Origin: Candidatus Brachythrix odensensis
GTDB lineage: Bacteria; Chloroflexota; Anaerolineae; J036; Brachytrichaceae
Length of the DNA stretch: 64,000 bases
Assembly (NCBI GenBank): GCA_016714465.1
Contig: JADKDT010000008.1
Coordinates: forward strand, 167,997-231,996
Direction of reading: 5' to 3'
Shown: one piece after another, positions 40,902 to 48,958 of the stretch
Layout: each line of letters begins with the position of its first letter
Numbering within the stretch: position 1 is the stretch's first letter
Position numbers and translations under genes: made by a program
The notes under the pieces: model-generated
Told to the model about the DNA's origin: nothing
Database searches by the model: none
The model's input: the letters and a program-made list of their open reading frames with translations, nothing else

Positions 40902-41633
40902 TCACCACACCATCTCGCCGCCAACAAAAGCGGCGGTGCGTGGATCTTTGGGCGCGCTGAAGAATTCTGCGGCCGGCGCGACCTCGACCAGTTGGCCCTC
41001 GAGCATCAAAGCGACCCTGTCCGCCACCCGGCGAGCCTGGGCCAGGTTGTGGGTCACCCACACGCAGGCGCAGCCACGCGCCCTTCGATGCTCCAGCACT
41101 GCCGCCTCGATCAGGCGGACGTTGGCGGGATCGAGATTTGCGGTGGGCTCGTCCAACAGCAAAACTTCCGGCGCGATCGCCAACGCCCGAGCAAGCGCCA
41201 CCCGTTGGGCCTCGCCGCCCGAAAGCGTTGCCGCACCGCTCCGGGCCAGATCCTGCAGGCCAACCTGACGGAGCGCGTCGGCGGCGCGCGAGCCTGCCCC
41301 CGCTTCACCGCGCAGCCGGAGCCCATACGCGACGTTGTCTCGCACGCTCATCCGCAGCAAAGCCGGGCGCTGAAAGACGGTAGTCACCCGCCGCCGTTGC
41401 GCCAGGGCCATGGGCGTCTCCGCGTCAAAGCGCGCGCCATCAAAGTCGACGTGACCCGAGGTCGGCGGTTCGAGAAAATTCAACAGCCGCAATAACGTAC
41501 TCTTGCCAGCGCCACTGGGCCCAACCAGCGCCAGCACCTCGCCGCGACAAATGTCAAGACGTTCGACGAGAACGGCGGTCTTGTGGCCGTAGCGCTTCAG
41601 CACCCCGCTCAGGGCGTACATGGGCTCAGCCAT
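40902..41633 (-). CDS. tupC: Tungstate ABC transporter, ATP-binding protein
   Basis: About 243 residues. Walker A is LVGPSGAGKSTLLRLLNFLE, Q-loop TTVFQRPALL, signature TLSGGEAQRVALARALAI, Walker B VLLLDEPTANLDP, and H-loop VWVTHNLAQARRVAD. The start at 41633 (MAEPMYALSGVLKRYGHKT) overlaps the permease gene by 8 bases; the longer frame is not homologous. It hydrolyses ATP to drive uptake through TupB. The gene order TupA-TupB-TupC on one strand and the TupA sequence identify the substrate as tungstate rather than molybdate. Confidence 0.88.
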   Translation of the reverse strand: MAEPMYALSGVLKRYGHKTAVLVERLDICRGEVLALVGPSGAGKSTLLRLLNFLEPPTSGHVDFDGARFDAETPMALAQRRRVTTVFQRPALLRMSVRDNVAYGLRLRGEAGAGSRAADALRQVGLQDLARSGAATLSGGEAQRVALARALAIAPEVLLLDEPTANLDPANVRLIEAAVLEHRRARGCACVWVTHNLAQARRVADRVALMLEGQLVEVAPAAEFFSAPKDPRTAAFVGGEMVW

Positions 41634-42333
41634 GGGACGAAGTCTGGAGCCGGGCCAGCAAGAGGTTCCCGGCGAAGGCCAGGACCAGCACGACAAAACC
41701 GAGCGCAAGCGCGCGATCAAAGTTGCCCTGGCCGGTCTCGAGGACGATGGCGGTGGTCAGCACGCGCGTCTGACCGGCCACGTTCCCGCCCACGAGCATG
41801 ACCGCGCCCACCTCGGAGATGAGCGCCGCAAATCCGCCGACCATCGCAACCACCACGCCCGAGCGCGCCTCGCGCAGGACGGCCACGCCCAGTTGGAACT
41901 CTGTCGCCCCCAGCGCCCGCACCTGAAGCCGGACAGCCGCATCCACCGCCAGCACCGACGACAGCGTCAGCGCAACGACCATCGGAAACGCCCGCAGGGT
42001 CTGGGCAATGATCATCGCCTCGACTGTGAACAGCAGGGGAATCCATTCGAGATTGAGGCTGCCAACCACCCCCGAGCGCGACAGGAAGACGTAGACGAGC
42101 AGGCCCAGCACAACGGGCGGAACGCCCATGCCGGTGTAGAGCAACGCCGTCAGCCAGCGCGGCCGGCGCGGGCGCAGACCCATCCATACCCCCAGCGGAA
42201 TGCCCACAATCGAACTGATGGCCAGCGCGGTCAGCGACATCCGCATCGACACGCCGATAATCCCCCACAACACGGGATCAAAAGAGACGAGCAGCCTGAT
42301 CGCGGCGCCCAGGGCGTTGATGAGATCCTGCAT
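41626..42333 (-). CDS. tupB: Tungstate ABC transporter, permease
   Basis: 235 residues with five or six membrane helices (MSLTALAISSIVGIPLGVWM, ALLYTGMGVPPVVLGLLVYV, LALGFVVLVLAFAGNLLLA). The ATPase-coupling EAA-type loop is ALGATEFQLGVAVLREARSG. The GMGVPPVVLGL and EVGAVMLVGGNVAGQTRVLT blocks are those of TupB-type permeases. It sits in the cytoplasmic membrane and passes tungstate from TupA. A perfect palindrome separates it from tupA, 28-81 bases before its start. Confidence 0.88.
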   Translation of the reverse strand: MQDLINALGAAIRLLVSFDPVLWGIIGVSMRMSLTALAISSIVGIPLGVWMGLRPRRPRWLTALLYTGMGVPPVVLGLLVYVFLSRSGVVGSLNLEWIPLLFTVEAMIIAQTLRAFPMVVALTLSSVLAVDAAVRLQVRALGATEFQLGVAVLREARSGVVVAMVGGFAALISEVGAVMLVGGNVAGQTRVLTTAIVLETGQGNFDRALALGFVVLVLAFAGNLLLARLQTSSHG

Positions 42334-42360
42334 GAGCGTGACGGATTATCGTCTGGAATC

Positions 42361-42414
42361 GAGAACACAATCCCCCGCCCCCGGCGTAGGCCGGGGGCGG
42401 GGGATTGTGTTCTC
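42361..42414. repeat. Perfect palindrome between tupA and tupB
   Basis: A 25-bp stem GAGAACACAATCCCCCGCCC plus CCGGC closes on GTAG. It lies inside the tup operon, just past the tupA stop, where a stable 3' hairpin would favour the abundant binding protein over the permease. Confidence 0.9.
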
Positions 42415-42436
42415 ACAGATGGTTTTCAGGGCGATC

Positions 42437-43354
42437 CTACGGGTGGGCCGCCCGCCAGGCTTCGCTGTCCGAATAGAACAGCGGCTGGCCAAACTCGGCT
42501 TTGCCAAACGCAGCGATCTTCTCCTGGACGGGCAGGGATGTGATCCATGCCGCGAAAGCCTCACCCAGGTCACCCTTGATCGTCGGATACTTCGCCGGAT
42601 TCACCGGGATGACCCCGTATGGGTTCAGGAGCGCCTTATCCTTGTTTTCGGCAATCGAGTTGCCCCCCACCACAACCTTAAGACCCTGAAGCTTGGACGC
42701 CTGAGCCAGCCATGTCGCCCGATCGGTGAGCGTGTAGGCATTTTTCTCGTTGGACGCGACCAGCGTCGGGCCCATGCCCTGACCGATCGCCGCGTACCAG
42801 GAACCCGCGGGTTCAATCCCCGCGGCCTTCCACAATTCGAGTTCCTTTGTGTTCGTGCCGCTCTTGTCGCCCCGCGAAATGAAGTTCGCCGACGCCGCGC
42901 TGATGCGCTTGAGCGCATCCGCGACGCTGGGAAGGCCCGCAACTTTGGCCGGGTCAGCAGCCGGCCCAACCAGAATAAAGTCGTTGTACATCACTTCGCG
43001 CCGATTGATCCCAAATCCGGACTTGACAAAATCATCTTCGAGCGCGCGGGCGTGCACCAGAACCACGTCGGCATTGCCATCCTGACCCAGCTTGATCGCC
43101 GCCCCGGTCCCAACAGCGACGACCTTGACTTTGGCGTTGAACTTCGCTTCGAAGTCGGGCAGGATGACCGGAAGCAGGCCTGAGTCATTGGTGCTCGTGG
43201 TGGTCGAAAGCGTCATTTCTCGCGGCGGGCCCTTTGGCACCGCCGTCGGCGCGGGCGCGGGGGCAGCCGCGCAACCTGCCAGGGCGAGCGCGGCCAGGGT
43301 TGTGACAATCGTACTGAAGCGCGAACGGGTGAAAATAGGATATTGGGCCAACAT
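42437..43354 (-). CDS. tupA: Tungstate ABC transporter, substrate-binding lipoprotein
   Basis: 305 residues. The signal peptide ends in a lipobox (ALALAGCAAAP), followed by a Pro/Ala spacer, so it is tethered outside the membrane. The TupA signature TLSTTTSTNDSGLLPVILPD starts the mature domain, with VVAVGTGAAIKLGQDGNADV, VMYNDFILVGPAADP and FISRGDKSGTNTKELELWK. The TTTST, GTGAA and SRGDKSGT segments form the oxyanion pocket. TupA binds tungstate with far higher affinity than molybdate. Confidence 0.92.
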   Translation of the reverse strand: MLAQYPIFTRSRFSTIVTTLAALALAGCAAAPAPAPTAVPKGPPREMTLSTTTSTNDSGLLPVILPDFEAKFNAKVKVVAVGTGAAIKLGQDGNADVVLVHARALEDDFVKSGFGINRREVMYNDFILVGPAADPAKVAGLPSVADALKRISAASANFISRGDKSGTNTKELELWKAAGIEPAGSWYAAIGQGMGPTLVASNEKNAYTLTDRATWLAQASKLQGLKVVVGGNSIAENKDKALLNPYGVIPVNPAKYPTIKGDLGEAFAAWITSLPVQEKIAAFGKAEFGQPLFYSDSEAWRAAHP

Positions 43355-43421
43355 GTTGGTATTTTATGCCTCGCGCCGCCCCCCTGCTGCCAAACCGAGC
43401 GCCATCCATGCGTGTCGTGGC

Positions 43422-43494
43422 GATGAGCCTCGCGGGTAGGCGCCATCAAGCCGCCCCTGCCGCAAATGCGCGGCGCCTACCCGCGAGGCTCATC
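43422..43494. repeat. Palindrome after the CHAT gene, CCTCGCGGGT subfamily
   Basis: 23-bp perfect arms GATGAGCCTCGCGGGTAGGC.. and complement enclose a 27-base loop, 9 bases past the CHAT stop. It marks the end of the peptidase cluster and is related to the palindrome at 38349-38420. Confidence 0.88.
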
Positions 43495-43503
43495 CAGGGC
43501 GAT

Positions 43504-44955
43504 TCAAATCGGAAACTGACGTCCCGTCGCGCTCGCCCGCACGGCCCGGACCAGAAAGCGGCTCAGCCCGCGCTGGTCGAACCAACGCACTATCTTCAGC
43601 GCTTGCAGCGGCACGCCATCGTTGCGGGCGCCAATGATGCTCAGGCTGACCCGCTCGGGGTGCGGATCGGTTGACATCAGGTCGGTGGCATCCGCCAGCA
43701 GCAGCTCAAACCCGCTGTCGTCGTAGTGGGCCTCGAGATAAGCCCGCAACGACCGGTTGTCCGGATCTGGCCCGGCAGGATTGATCACGGGGCCGCTGAC
43801 CGGAGTCGTGGGCGACGGCAGCCTTCCGGCCACTGGAAAAAGGGTCCCCTCCTCCACCCGCGAGTACAGCACCGGCCCGCCCCAGTCCAGGGTTGCCCCC
43901 ATCGCCCGAATTGCCAGGCGGGCTTCGCTCAGAGCCGCTTCGATCGGCTGGCCCGCCGCCAGCGCTGCGTAAAAGATCTGACTGAACACGATCGCATTCC
44001 CATCTTCGATGGTGAACTGCATCCCGACCACCGCCGCAATGCCGGCCTTGATCATCGAAGGCACGACGCCCGACCAGGCGTTTGCGCTGTCCCGTTTGGC
44101 GCCTTCGCAGGCAGCGAGCACGGCTAGCCGTATCCCGCGGCCCGATATCCCGTTTCGCAATACTGGCGCCGGCCAGCGATCCTCGTTGCCCGCCGGGTCA
44201 ACCAGAAGCAGCGCGCCCGCGCCTTCCAGTTCACCCCAGCGCGCGCCCGGCTGCTCTTGGAATATGCCATGCCCGGCAAAGTGAAAGATGTGGGCGCCCC
44301 GCATCAACTCGGTCAGCAAGCCCAGCTTGGTCGCGTTTTCGACATACACCGGGGCAATCGCCGGGACGGCGCCCAGTGCGGCCCGGATGCCGCGCAGCTC
44401 GGCTGGCGTGTTCAACTGGGTCTGCGTTTTCGGGTTGGCTGTCGCGACCAGCATTCGAAGCGGACCGGCGCCGAGCGGATCGAGCGAGGCGGCCGGCACG
44501 CCCGGAATGTTCTCGCGCCGCAGAATGCTGATCTTCGGGTCGAGGGCCAGAAAATTATCGATGCCCTCCTCGGCGGCCGGGATATTTGGATCAGGGACGA
44601 AGACAAACTCCCACGGCACATTGGCCAGAGCCAGCGCTTCAACCCGAATGCGAATCCGCAGGCGCTGGTCGTCCTGGCCGTACTGGCGCAGGCGGCAGAG
44701 CGCGAGCAAGTTCCGGGCGTTGGGCGGAAAAAGCGCATCGGCGAGATGCTTGCCCATCGCGATCATGTCTTCGGCCTCGAGCGCGCCGTTGGCCAGCTGC
44801 CGAAAGGTGTCGCGCAACCCCGCGGGAAGTACGGCCGGCTCGGTTCGCAGCGTGTGGTCAATCAGGGGGCTCTGCGATCGCACGTTGAAGCGCTCGGCAC
44901 CGGGGTCTGTTGGGTCGTAGTCGACAAGATCGAGGTCGAGATTGATGTAGGTCAT
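43504..44955 (-). CDS. CHAT domain (caspase-like) peptidase
   Basis: 483 residues. Residues 1-150 form an N-terminal region with a conserved strand-rich part (RIRVEALALANVPWEFVFVP). Residues 165-375 are a CHAT domain, a caspase-fold cysteine peptidase: the histidine motif is AHIFHFAGHGIFQE (His229) and the cysteine motif RLAVLAACEGAKRDSANAW (Cys283), followed by GIAAVVGMQFTIEDGNAIVF and LSEARLAIRAMG, all typical. A further 100-residue C-terminal domain (SLRAYLEAHYDDSGFELLLA) could recognise a partner. The ATG overlaps the stop of the 357-residue protein (ATGA), so the two are made together. CHAT proteases are known in separase-like and type III-E CRISPR (Csx29) settings. Confidence 0.9.
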   Translation of the reverse strand: MTYINLDLDLVDYDPTDPGAERFNVRSQSPLIDHTLRTEPAVLPAGLRDTFRQLANGALEAEDMIAMGKHLADALFPPNARNLLALCRLRQYGQDDQRLRIRIRVEALALANVPWEFVFVPDPNIPAAEEGIDNFLALDPKISILRRENIPGVPAASLDPLGAGPLRMLVATANPKTQTQLNTPAELRGIRAALGAVPAIAPVYVENATKLGLLTELMRGAHIFHFAGHGIFQEQPGARWGELEGAGALLLVDPAGNEDRWPAPVLRNGISGRGIRLAVLAACEGAKRDSANAWSGVVPSMIKAGIAAVVGMQFTIEDGNAIVFSQIFYAALAAGQPIEAALSEARLAIRAMGATLDWGGPVLYSRVEEGTLFPVAGRLPSPTTPVSGPVINPAGPDPDNRSLRAYLEAHYDDSGFELLLADATDLMSTDPHPERVSLSIIGARNDGVPLQALKIVRWFDQRGLSRFLVRAVRASATGRQFPI

Positions 44956-46025
44956 TTGGCCACTGCCTGTTCGACAATCCGGCGGACACCGGCCATCCGC
45001 TGCAAGCCGACGGGCGCGTCAACCGCGTCTGCGCCGGCAAAAACAATGTAACCACCCAGCGCGACATAGGCTGCGCCGAGCAATAGCGTGCCCTCGGGCA
45101 ACGCAGCCGGCGGCAACAACCCGACGACTTTCAGCCCTTTGAGCAGTTTGTCCGTCAGATCGGCTGTGCCGGCGTATTGACGGCCAAGGGCCTCCAGCCG
45201 AGTCACCGCGGACGCCCAGCCGGCAGCGGGTGGAGCGCTCGTATCGATGCGCGCGCCGAGCTTCGCCCGGGCTTCGGCCGTCCGATACCAGGCCTCCACC
45301 AGCGTCCCGAACAGGGCCCCCGACGCCAGGTCATCGACCCAGATCTTCATCTGCGCGCCAGCTGCGTTTGCGGCGGTGTCGCCGAGCAGCCCCCGGATCG
45401 ACGCGTAGGCGCTGACCAGGCTGTCGCGGGCGCGCCCGTAGAGCGTGCCGGCCGTCTCGTCACCGAGCTTGAAACTCAGCCCCGATCCGACCACGTCAAC
45501 GGCCCTGGCCAGGGTTCCAAATCCCAGGCCGGCCAGTCCAGCCAGCGCGGTCTGGCCCGATTTGGCCGCCCGTTTGCTGACCAGGGCGCACGCGTCGGTG
45601 ACTGCGTTCTTCGTCAGCAGCCGAGCCGTGTCGAGATCGGCAAATGCCTGGGCATCCAGCGCCGCGCGCCCGACAGTGACGGCGAACTCGCCAGTGGCGA
45701 CGATTGACAGAAGCAGCTCGAGCTCCGCGTTGGATCGAGCAGCCCGGCTCGTCCGCATTGAGACTTCCGGCGTGCGCGCCACACTCACCAGATGCTCGGC
45801 GATGTTGGTTTCCACAAGCGCCTTGGCCAACAACTGCGTTTCGGCGGCAGACCGCGTCTCGTCATCCGGACTCGCCGAGGTTAGTCGCGCCGCGCTGGCC
45901 TCCGTAAGTGCGGCCGCCCGCGAGACAAATTGTGCGGCCGCCTGGGCCGGGTCATCGGCCTGCAGTGTGCGCCGGGCTGCATCCCCATACTCGGCAGTCA
46001 GACGATCAAACCCAGCGATTGTCAT
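44952..46025 (-). CDS. Unrecognised 357-residue helical protein with two hydrophobic segments
   Basis: Starts MTIAGFDRLTAEYGDAARRT within the ATGA overlap with the C11 peptidase gene and ends in an ATGA overlap with the CHAT gene. I do not recognise a family. It is alanine-rich and mostly helical. A soluble N-terminal region (1-150) is followed by a first hydrophobic stretch (155-185: LAGLAGLGFGTLARAVDVVG), a mixed region, and a second near the C-terminus (310-332: LPEGTLLLGAAYVALGGYIV). A short basic tail ends VRRIVEQAVAK. The basic KRAAKSG just before the first stretch would suit cleavage by a clostripain-type (Arg/Lys) peptidase. By position between two caspase-like peptidases it could be their substrate and a membrane-active effector; that is inference. 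Confidence 0.7.
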   Translation of the reverse strand: MTIAGFDRLTAEYGDAARRTLQADDPAQAAAQFVSRAAALTEASAARLTSASPDDETRSAAETQLLAKALVETNIAEHLVSVARTPEVSMRTSRAARSNAELELLLSIVATGEFAVTVGRAALDAQAFADLDTARLLTKNAVTDACALVSKRAAKSGQTALAGLAGLGFGTLARAVDVVGSGLSFKLGDETAGTLYGRARDSLVSAYASIRGLLGDTAANAAGAQMKIWVDDLASGALFGTLVEAWYRTAEARAKLGARIDTSAPPAAGWASAVTRLEALGRQYAGTADLTDKLLKGLKVVGLLPPAALPEGTLLLGAAYVALGGYIVFAGADAVDAPVGLQRMAGVRRIVEQAVAK

Positions 46026-47242
46026 GCTTCCCCCACATACGCGCCAATCAACGCCGCCCAGCGCCGCTCGCGGGCAAAAGCGGTCGCAGCGTAAAACTTG
46101 GAAATAGGCGTTTTGCGCGGCACGGGCAGATAGATCGACAGGCCGCCCACGCCTGCGACGTCCTTGCCGCGCGCGAACGACGCGCTGATCGCCCCGCCGG
46201 GCGCAAGTTCCGCGCGCAGGGCGGCGGCCGCTTTTTGGGGCGGGCTGGTCTTCGCGCTCAAGCGATCGCACAACTGACTGAGATCGGCCAGGGTGTCGCC
46301 CCAGAATCGGGATGTTTTTGCGTGGGCGGCCCACGACGTTTGGCGGGCCGCTGGCATCCCCGCCAGCAGCGCTTCGGCGAGCGCGTCGATGTCAGTCGCA
46401 AGCGCGTCCACCCGGGCTGGATCCACTGCCACCAAAGTCGATGCGCGTTTGTCACGCTTCCGGTCGGCTTCGACACCAAAAGCGCGCACAATGCCGGCCG
46501 CAAGCGCAATCGGCTCGGAGGCGGGCGCGGCGTTGAAGAGCGTCAACACAGGCTCATAGGGCCACCCGCTGTCAGGCTCAGGCGCCTCGGACGCGACCAG
46601 GGCCCGGACCGACGACCGAATCTCGTAGACAACCTCGAGATTGGCCATCAGGCACGCGTCCATCCCCAGCAGATCCAGCGGCCGGCCGAGATGGAGGGCG
46701 ATCTGGGCCATGACCCGCCCGAGTTCGACCGTGTCGAGCGAATGGCCGGATCCGTCGTCGACGCACACAGCGCGCTGGCTGCGCGTGGGCAATTCGGCGA
46801 TGCGGCGCAGGCTCGAGCGGAAGAAAACCCGGCGCAGGGGCGACTCGCCGCGCTGGGCCGTTTCGGCGATGTCAAAATCCGGCGGGGCCGCCGCCCGGGC
46901 GATGTTGACCATTTCGGCCTGATCCCATCCGCTGCCGTGGCTCCACAGGATCAGCGCATATCCGCGGGCCGGCCAGCGCTCAACAGCCCAACGCACAAAA
47001 TCAACAATCGTCGCGCCGTCACCGGTGTCCAGATCAGGCAGCGACTCGGCCTGCTCCCCGGCCCCGCCCCGCTCCACCCGGTAGCGGCTCGGCGCTTCAT
47101 AGAGGCTGTCGTGCATGACCACGACGTTGACGGCTTCGGTTGATCCCACCCGGCGCAACTCGTCGATATCGGCAAAGGCGTTTGGCGAGAGGCTGTTATT
47201 CGCCGCCAGATACACCATGAGCGTCCATTCGGCTGTTGACAT
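46022..47242 (-). CDS. Clostripain-related C11 cysteine peptidase
   Basis: 406 residues with the C11 fold: WTLMVYLAANNSLSP, a glycine-rich turn LPDLDTGDGATIVDFVRWAV, the catalytic histidine in YALILWSHGSGW (His102), the paired loop VCVDDGSGHSLDTVEL and the nucleophile in LDLLGMDACLMANLEVVYEI (Cys197). The calcium-activated family (clostripain, PmC11) is a caspase-clan peptidase that cuts after Arg or Lys. No signal peptide is visible, so it probably acts in the cytoplasm, unlike secreted clostripain. It is the second gene of the cluster, 17 bases after the lipoprotein gene and overlapping the 357-residue protein's start. Confidence 0.9.
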   Translation of the reverse strand: MSTAEWTLMVYLAANNSLSPNAFADIDELRRVGSTEAVNVVVMHDSLYEAPSRYRVERGGAGEQAESLPDLDTGDGATIVDFVRWAVERWPARGYALILWSHGSGWDQAEMVNIARAAAPPDFDIAETAQRGESPLRRVFFRSSLRRIAELPTRSQRAVCVDDGSGHSLDTVELGRVMAQIALHLGRPLDLLGMDACLMANLEVVYEIRSSVRALVASEAPEPDSGWPYEPVLTLFNAAPASEPIALAAGIVRAFGVEADRKRDKRASTLVAVDPARVDALATDIDALAEALLAGMPAARQTSWAAHAKTSRFWGDTLADLSQLCDRLSAKTSPPQKAAAALRAELAPGGAISASFARGKDVAGVGGLSIYLPVPRKTPISKFYAATAFARERRWAALIGAYVGEA

Positions 47243-47259
47243 AGGACCCTCGGCGGCGC

Positions 47260-47931
47260 CTAACGCGGGCAGGGTTGAGCAACGCCACCGGTGGGCGCGG
47301 CAGTGATCAGCGCGGGATCATGGTCGCCGATTCCGAACCCTTCGGCCAGGATGAGTTTGCCATCAACATAAAGCTCGAAGCGGTAGGCTCCCGGCCCCAG
47401 GCTCGCCGCGCCCAGCGCCGCAGCCGAAAGCGCCACGAACTGCGGGCCGCTTCGGGCGAAGCCAAGCGCCTCGGGCTTGCCGTCCCAGCACAATGAACGC
47501 GACTTTGCGCCGGGCGGATCGCCTACCCTCTTGCCATTGATATACCAGCGCCCGCTCAGGCTTGCGCCGGGCCAGGCTGCCACCGTCCACACGCCATTGA
47601 TTCGGACGACCCCGGCTGCGAATGTGCTCGCGTTCTCCGGGCAGCTTGGCGCGGCGGGTTTGAAGTCGGCCCGGTGCACGCAGAAGCGAAAACCCGACCC
47701 GGATTCGGCCTGTTTTGGCGCCGGTGTGGATGTAATGGATCCGATCGCCGGAACGTTCGTAGCGAGGGGCTTGGGCGCGCCCATCCCGATCGCGGGGATC
47801 ATCACGCGGTTGGGCAATTCGGATGCAGGGCGCTGGGTCGCTGGCACAGCCGCCGACGGCGCAAACGGCGAGGCGCAGCTCGACAACGCAAGCGCCGCAA
47901 GAAAGAGGACACGCAATGAAGGTCTGGTCAT
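47260..47931 (-). CDS. Lipoprotein of unknown function upstream of the C11 peptidase
   Basis: 223 residues from the ATG at 47931 (MTRPSLRVLFLAALALSSC), a lipoprotein signal with lipobox ALSSC. A Pro/Ala/Thr-rich spacer of about 75 residues follows, then a compact domain with four cysteines (RFCVHRADF, PSCPENAST, SLCWDGKPEA, AQPCPR) and strand-rich segments GVWTVAAWPGASLSGRWYIN and LGPGAYRFELYVDGKLILAE. That pattern looks like an Ig-like or CARDB-like ligand domain. It is 17 bases from the C11 start and is probably in the same transcript; it could be the surface sensor of the cluster. Confidence 0.72.
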   Translation of the reverse strand: MTRPSLRVLFLAALALSSCASPFAPSAAVPATQRPASELPNRVMIPAIGMGAPKPLATNVPAIGSITSTPAPKQAESGSGFRFCVHRADFKPAAPSCPENASTFAAGVVRINGVWTVAAWPGASLSGRWYINGKRVGDPPGAKSRSLCWDGKPEALGFARSGPQFVALSAAALGAASLGPGAYRFELYVDGKLILAEGFGIGDHDPALITAAPTGGVAQPCPR

Positions 47932-47997
47932 GAATGTGGACTGACTGTACGCGCAATGGCGCAATGCCGCAAGAGCGAGACGCGCCATGGCCCATCT

Positions 47998-48849
47998 CTA
48001 CGGGCGCAGGGCGTAGGCAGCCAACGGGGCCGGGAAGACATCCGGATGCAGCAACCCAGCCAGAACAGCGATTCCATCGACAAGACGCGGGCTTGGACCG
48101 CTGAACAAGCGCGCATCGAGGGCGTAGATCTGACTGAGATAGGCCGCCGGGATGTCCCGCCACATCCAACGCAGGTCATCCCGGGCGCCCAACGCCATCA
48201 GCGCCTGCAAACTCGTGAGCACATCCCCGGCGCGAGGCATCGCCAGAAATAGTTCGGGCTGAACCGAAGCCACGTCTTCCCAGGTGACGACTGCCGAAGG
48301 CCCTCCCTCGTCGACCAAGGTTGCCGTCCCGCCAGCGAGTCGGACCTGCTCTGGAACCCATAGTCCGGCCGCCATAGGCGTGGCGAAGTCCTCCAACACG
48401 ACCACAACCGGTTTGTGCCGGGTCATGGCGCTGCGCTCGGCCATTTCGTCAATCCGCCCGCGCAGGTCCTCAGCGACCCGCTGCCCCGCCTCGCGCGCGC
48501 CACACTCACCGGCGATGGCCTGAATCGACTCAAGCATGCCGTCGAGGCCGGTCGCCTCGAGCCCGAACGCAGTCCCCCCAACTGGAAGGTCGATACCGAC
48601 AAGCGCGCCCGCGATCGGGGCGTGCCCGGACATGGCGCGGGTCAGGATCAGGTCCGGTTGGAGCGTTGCGACGGCGTCCCAGTCCACCCGCCAGGCGGAA
48701 TGCTCAGCCGCGCCCGGCGGTTGCGCGGCAGTGACGACCTCGCCCCCCTCCGGCGCATCGCACAGATGCGAGTGTCCGACCAGAGCGTCGCCGAGTCCAA
48801 GCGCGACAAGAATATCGGTTGCAGCAGGCAGCAGCGAGACGATACGCAT
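47998..48849 (-). CDS. BtuF-like cobalamin-binding protein (cytoplasmic form)
   Basis: A 283-residue protein with the helical-backbone class III binding fold: RIVSLLPAATDILVALGLGD at the start, QPDLILTRAMSGHAPI, GLDGMLESIQAIAGECG and a C-terminal SPRLVDGIAVLAGLLHPDVF. This is the BtuF/TroA-like family annotated as cobalamin- or iron-complex-binding. No signal peptide or lipobox is present, which is common for the cytosolic members found outside transport operons. It lies 66 bases upstream of the lipoprotein gene of the peptidase cluster on the same strand, so cotranscription is possible. No btuCD genes are nearby. Confidence 0.8.
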   Translation of the reverse strand: MRIVSLLPAATDILVALGLGDALVGHSHLCDAPEGGEVVTAAQPPGAAEHSAWRVDWDAVATLQPDLILTRAMSGHAPIAGALVGIDLPVGGTAFGLEATGLDGMLESIQAIAGECGAREAGQRVAEDLRGRIDEMAERSAMTRHKPVVVVLEDFATPMAAGLWVPEQVRLAGGTATLVDEGGPSAVVTWEDVASVQPELFLAMPRAGDVLTSLQALMALGARDDLRWMWRDIPAAYLSQIYALDARLFSGPSPRLVDGIAVLAGLLHPDVFPAPLAAYALRP

Positions 48850-48878
48850 GAGGGCGCCATCCTATCATCGCGCCGACA

Positions 48879-48951
48879 GCCAAAGACCTTTGGCGAGATC
48901 ACACTCCCCACGCGAAGCGTGGGGAGTGTGATCTCGCCAGAGGTCTTTGGC
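48879..48951. repeat. Two-part palindrome, GCGAGATCAC subfamily
   Basis: Outer arms GCCAAAGACCT/AGGTCTTTGGC and a perfect inner stem (48892-48938) around the GCGAAGC tip, with one mismatch between them. It lies 7 bases past the sugar transferase stop. Its inner arms match those of 11426-11472 except at the tip, where the strand orientation is reversed. Confidence 0.9.
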
Positions 48952-48958
48952 ACAGCTT

